A DNA stretch of 15,301 bases, from NCBI GenBank assembly GCA_038522635.1, contig JBCBJZ010000089.1:1-15301 (forward strand). Direction: 5' to 3'. The position numbers and the translations under genes were made by a program. The notes below the pieces were generated by a model. The model made no database searches, was not told where the DNA came from, and saw only the letters and a list, made by a program, of their open reading frames with translations. Positions 12,245 through 15,301 of the stretch are shown piece by piece; positions within the stretch are counted from its first letter, which is position 1; every line of letters starts with the position of its first letter. The DNA is from JBCBJZ01 sp038522635 (GTDB lineage: Bacteria; Pseudomonadota; Alphaproteobacteria; Rhizobiales; Hyphomicrobiaceae).

Positions 12245-14728
12245 ATGGCGTCGGGCGGTGCTCACCGCTCGCCACGCTCGTGTTGGGCCATGTTGTTCGC
12301 GCTTCGCACTTTGTTTTCGGTCGCGGAATTTCTGCTCGCGCTACCGGTCCGTCTGGCGCGCCTCGCCCTGCAAGGTGTGGTCTTCAATCCAAAGCTCGGG
12401 CCCGCGCGCCACGTCTTCACGCTCGCCGCCGGCTACCTGGTCTTCGCGCTTGTGCTTGTCTATGTGATCGCGCCGGTGCGCGGCATCGTGGGGCAGCTCT
12501 ACGAAGGCCAGAAGATCAGCTACGACTCAGAGCGCTGGCTGGCGACCGCGATCTACGATCACAAGGGTGCGTTCGTTGGGACCTACGGTGCGCAATTCGA
12601 TAGCCGCCGCGACGTCAACTACACCGACCAGCCGATTGAGATCGGCGATTACACCGCCAACCCCGACCACAAATCGATCCCCGTGCGTGAGGTGCCGCCC
12701 GACTATTGGCGCTGCCTCGTCTATCACGAGGATCGCCATATCGGGACGCTGATCAATCCGTTTGGGATCGATCTGCTTGGCGTTCTGAAGATCCCCTACA
12801 CAACCATCCGCCGCACCATCCGCACGGGCCGGCCGGGCTTCGGCGTCGGCGGCTCGACGCTTGCGATGCAGTTGGCGCGCGTCACCTATAAAACGCCACC
12901 GGACACGCGCGAGAGTGTAGGCGAGAAGCTTCGCCGCAAGGTGCGCGAGTGGTGGATGGCGCCGGTCATCTTCATGCATCTGACACGCGATGGCGATTGG
13001 ACGCCGCTCAAACAATGGGCTGCGAACCACATCTGGCTGGCGCAGCGCACCGGCGGGGCACCGCTCTACGGTGTCGAAATGACGGCGCGGGTGGTGTTCG
13101 GCAAGGCCGCCAAAGACCTTTCGACGGCCGAACAATTCGTGCTGGCTTCCGCCGTCAACAAGCCGATCGTGTTGTTGCGCGGGTCTGAGCGCCTCAACGC
13201 GGTCCGTCTGAAGCGGTGGCGCTACATCGCAGAAGTGCGGGCGCGCAAATGCGCCGAAGCGTTGATTGAGGATGCGGCGAAGCAGAAGCAGGTGACGTTT
13301 GAACTCGTCAACATCGCCAATGGTCCGCCCGATCCGCGCGTGCGGCCCCGCCTGCAGGCCGCGCTCAACCGACACGCCTCGCGCCTTGCGCGGCGCGCCC
13401 GGGCCAACCCGCGCATTCGCGCCAACGCCCTGATGCCGGCGGCGCGTTACGGCATCCGTGCGCAAATGAAGAACGCCTACGGGTTCGCCTGGCGCGACTA
13501 CATCCGCGGAGTCAACACCACGCTCGATGTGGGCGCCAACCTCGCCTTGCGCGCCAAACTGCAGGACCGGATGGCCGCGCTGCATAGGCGCTACGCGGGG
13601 CGTATCACACCCGGGTTTACGCTCGATCCGATCGTCGCGGTGCGCAACCGGGACGTGCGGTTGCCGGACGTGATCGTCGCCGTCGCCGATGCGCGGGGCA
13701 ATCTGGTGCGGTATTTTGAATCGAGCCAGCGCGCAGCGTATTTCGGATCGGCGAGTGCCGTCAGCCGCACCACCGGACACTACGACGTCACGCGTGAGGC
13801 GCGTCAGATCGCATCGACGGGCAAGATCATCGCCGCGATCGCGATTGCCAACACGCTGAAAGATGAGCCGGGAACGCATTACGTTGACACCAACGCGCCC
13901 TCACGCGGCCTTGAGAGCTGCCGGCGCAACGGCCAGCTTCGCCGCGGCAGGCGGGCGCTGACCGCCTTTGCCTGCTCCCTCAATGGACCGATCGCATGGC
14001 GCTTGCGGCAGGTCGGACAAGCGCCGACGCGCCGTTTGATCAACGGCTTGGGGTTCAACATGCCGCCCGCCCCCGTCGCCGGCTCGGGAACGCCGCCGAC
14101 CACCGCCGCCGTGCGTGGCATGATCGCGGGGGCGCCGCGCCGCGTGCACACGATGGCGAGCGTCGTGTTGGCCGCGCTGAGCGGACGAGGCGACCAGCAG
14201 ATCACAGCGCCGACGTTGGTGCGCTCCTTCGACTACACCGATCCGCGCCATGCGGCGGCCGCTCAAAGCCGTCACGTGCGCCACGTCATCGAGCCCAACG
14301 CGCTGGTCAAGCCGGCAAGCCTTCCGCTCTTGCGCCGTCTGCTTGAAGCGCCGCTTTGCTACAGCGCGGGCGGGCGGCGCCATGGCACGCTGAAGAGTCT
14401 TGGCCGCTGGTGTGCGGCGCGCCGCCGCGACATCACGCTGCATTTTGCCAAGACCGGGACTGCGGTGACGGAAGACCGCGATGCCACGGTCGATACCTGG
14501 ATCGCGGGCGGGCTGCGTTTCGCCAATGGGCGGGGTTATTCCTACGTGGTGGTGGTGGGCACCGGGGATAGCACCAACCCTTGGGCGCGACGCCTGCACG
14601 CAAGCCAGGTGGCCGCCCCGTTGTTGGATGTTGCCCTTGGCGATCTTGCGAAGGCGGAAGCCCGCCGTCCGGTGGTGGCGGGGCGGTTGCGCACCACGGG
14701 GGCAGGGCCTGCAGCGCCGCAGAAGTAG
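12245..14728 (+). CDS. Bifunctional penicillin-binding protein (GT51 glycosyltransferase plus transpeptidase), divergent
   Basis: Inner-membrane enzyme with its bulk in the periplasm that polymerises lipid II and crosslinks peptidoglycan. The 827 residues run: cytoplasmic N-terminus, membrane helix at about 57-76, GT51 domain with YHEDRHIGTLINPFGIDL (160-177, catalytic Glu162) and GVGGSTLAMQLAR (200-212), a linker, then a transpeptidase domain with SxxK at Ser524-Thr-Gly-Lys527 (acyl-serine), SxN at Ser578-Leu-Asn580 and KTGT at 736-739. All catalytic motifs are intact. It is divergent from standard PBP1a: the segment between the two GT51 motifs and the linker (350-430, Arg-rich) are unusual, and TLAMQ replaces the usual TITQQ, a bit like PbpC. 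I would not give a symbol. Met16 (12290) is an alternative start; neither has a clear ribosome site. It follows moeA by 86 bases; a small stem (GCGCC/GGCGC, 12178-12191) without T-run lies between. Confidence 0.88.
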   Translation: MASGGAHRSPRSCWAMLFALRTLFSVAEFLLALPVRLARLALQGVVFNPKLGPARHVFTLAAGYLVFALVLVYVIAPVRGIVGQLYEGQKISYDSERWLATAIYDHKGAFVGTYGAQFDSRRDVNYTDQPIEIGDYTANPDHKSIPVREVPPDYWRCLVYHEDRHIGTLINPFGIDLLGVLKIPYTTIRRTIRTGRPGFGVGGSTLAMQLARVTYKTPPDTRESVGEKLRRKVREWWMAPVIFMHLTRDGDWTPLKQWAANHIWLAQRTGGAPLYGVEMTARVVFGKAAKDLSTAEQFVLASAVNKPIVLLRGSERLNAVRLKRWRYIAEVRARKCAEALIEDAAKQKQVTFELVNIANGPPDPRVRPRLQAALNRHASRLARRARANPRIRANALMPAARYGIRAQMKNAYGFAWRDYIRGVNTTLDVGANLALRAKLQDRMAALHRRYAGRITPGFTLDPIVAVRNRDVRLPDVIVAVADARGNLVRYFESSQRAAYFGSASAVSRTTGHYDVTREARQIASTGKIIAAIAIANTLKDEPGTHYVDTNAPSRGLESCRRNGQLRRGRRALTAFACSLNGPIAWRLRQVGQAPTRRLINGLGFNMPPAPVAGSGTPPTTAAVRGMIAGAPRRVHTMASVVLAALSGRGDQQITAPTLVRSFDYTDPRHAAAAQSRHVRHVIEPNALVKPASLPLLRRLLEAPLCYSAGGRRHGTLKSLGRWCAARRRDITLHFAKTGTAVTEDRDATVDTWIAGGLRFANGRGYSYVVVVGTGDSTNPWARRLHASQVAAPLLDVALGDLAKAEARRPVVAGRLRTTGAGPAAPQK

Positions 14729-14939
14729 CAATGCCAGGCGCGCTCGCACTTCGCGCCCGTTGTTCCAGTGCGCCGGAGACCTGAACGTTCGTTTAGGCAA
14801 ACGCCGCAATTGGGCTTTGCCCTAGCCCCAATGCCGACACCCCCTCTCCTTACCGCTTACGTCAAGCATAAAACCAAGACTTCGGCGTGCAGCCGGAGCG
14901 CGCGGTTCGTGCGGAGGCTGTAAATCATGGGGCGGTTTG
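14729..14939 (+). other. Gap between the penicillin-binding protein and the last gene
   Basis: Holds the second copy of the 24-bp repeat (14743-14766), a small stem CGTTT-AGGC-AAACG (14790-14803) and ATTGGG/CCCAAT (14809-14832), any of which may help end the upstream message. None has a proper T-run. No gene is seen. Confidence 0.6.
14743..14766 (+). repeat. Second copy of a 24-bp dispersed repeat
   Basis: Matches 1150-1173 at 21 of 24 bases (core CTCGCACTTYGCGCCCGTTG). Here it stands just after the stop of the penicillin-binding protein and lacks the complementary arm it has at 1109-1123. A match of this length by chance in 15 kb is unlikely, so it is probably part of a repeat family of this genome. 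Confidence 0.65.
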
Positions 14940-15301
14940 ATGGCGTTAGGTGGAGGCGATCACGGTGGGATCGGGCGCGATGGCGCAACGTGGGATCGCG
15001 ACGATTGGCGTGATCCTGTGGCCGCTCCACGCGACTGGAAGAAGCTGTTCCTGATCTGTGGGCTTGGCGCGTTGTCGTGGGTCGCGACCTACGTGGGCAT
15101 GCTTGAGCTGATCCAAGCGAACATGGGTGAGTTGCCGCTGACCCAGAAGGTGGTCATCGGCTTTGCCGTCGCCATGCTGATGGTGATGATCATCTGGCTG
15201 CTCGATCAGTTGTTCGCGCCGCACAGCGGCTTTGTGAAATTCAGCTACGTGATCGGCTATCTCTTTTTGACGTTGATCTCCGTGGGCTTCGGCTTCGGCT
15301 T
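14940..15301 (+). CDS. N-terminal part of a multi-pass membrane protein of unknown function
   Basis: Open from the ATG at 14940 to the window edge, 120 codons seen. A polar, Gly/Asp/Arg-rich start of about 34 residues (likely cytoplasmic) is followed by three hydrophobic segments at about 35-58, 70-92 and 100-120, the last ending in GYLFLTLISVGFGFG. I do not recognise a family. GGGGCGG precedes the ATG by 6 bases, but a better GGAGG (14913-14917) lies 9 bases before another ATG at 14927 in a different frame, which stops after 28 codons inside this gene. The start is therefore uncertain. Confidence 0.7.
   Translation, partial: MALGGGDHGGIGRDGATWDRDDWRDPVAAPRDWKKLFLICGLGALSWVATYVGMLELIQANMGELPLTQKVVIGFAVAMLMVMIIWLLDQLFAPHSGFVKFSYVIGYLFLTLISVGFGFG

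Noticed and set aside
12527..14809. Minus-strand open frames of 450 and 302 codons across the penicillin-binding protein gene.
   Set aside because: The plus frame carries all catalytic motifs of a known family; the antisense frames are GC-rich shadows.
1..15301. Search by eye for CRISPR arrays, tRNA or rRNA genes, insertion sequences, and toxin-antitoxin or defence genes.
   Set aside because: No regularly spaced repeats, tRNA-like TTCGA arms in context, transposase motifs or defence-type domains were seen.

Overview
The window is a GC-rich stretch of chromosome, most likely from an alphaproteobacterium of the Hyphomicrobiales (Rhizobiales) type. The grounds are the base composition and codon choice, the series glutathione S-transferase - queG - NAD-dependent epimerase-like gene beside uppP (an order I associate with that group), and the families present (DUF3147, alphaproteobacterial MoeA, CspA). 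I see no tRNA, rRNA, CRISPR array, transposase, integrase or phage gene. The species cannot be named from the sequence.

Left part (1-4106): uppP on the minus strand (3' end cut by the window edge) is divergent from a plus-strand series of GST-family protein, queG (epoxyqueuosine reductase) and an atypical SDR-family protein. The 413-bp divergent gap holds a cluster of repeats and two large inverted repeats.

Middle (4248-7280): a large secreted or membrane-anchored protein has a signal sequence, about 430 residues of Arg/Ala/Glu-rich helix and a six-cysteine C-terminal domain. It is convergent with a small DUF3147 membrane protein that starts at TTG. Next, also on the minus strand, is a cold-shock protein gene with a long upstream region and a strong hairpin downstream.

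Right-middle (7281-10784): an enolase-superfamily gene, colinear with mandelate racemase but with Arg in place of one catalytic Lys, lies just downstream of an orphan ParA-type ATPase, both on the minus strand. The last 40-odd codons of the enolase-family gene and the DNA after it are strikingly AT-rich. The 659-bp gap between the ParA-type gene and moeA contains a strong palindrome, smaller inverted repeats and a possible 29-residue membrane microprotein.

Right part (10785-15301): moeA (molybdenum cofactor synthesis), perhaps transcribed without a leader, is followed by a divergent bifunctional class A penicillin-binding protein with all its catalytic motifs. Last comes the start of a membrane protein that runs off the window.

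Functionally the window mixes envelope genes (uppP for lipid-carrier recycling, the penicillin-binding protein, the stalk protein, two small membrane proteins) with housekeeping functions (tRNA queuosine, Mo cofactor, cold shock). I found no clear multi-gene novel system. The best candidates for undescribed biology are the stalk-and-cap protein, the ParA/racemase-like pair with its mosaic 3' end and upstream palindrome, the microprotein, and the structured repeats in the uppP/GST gap.
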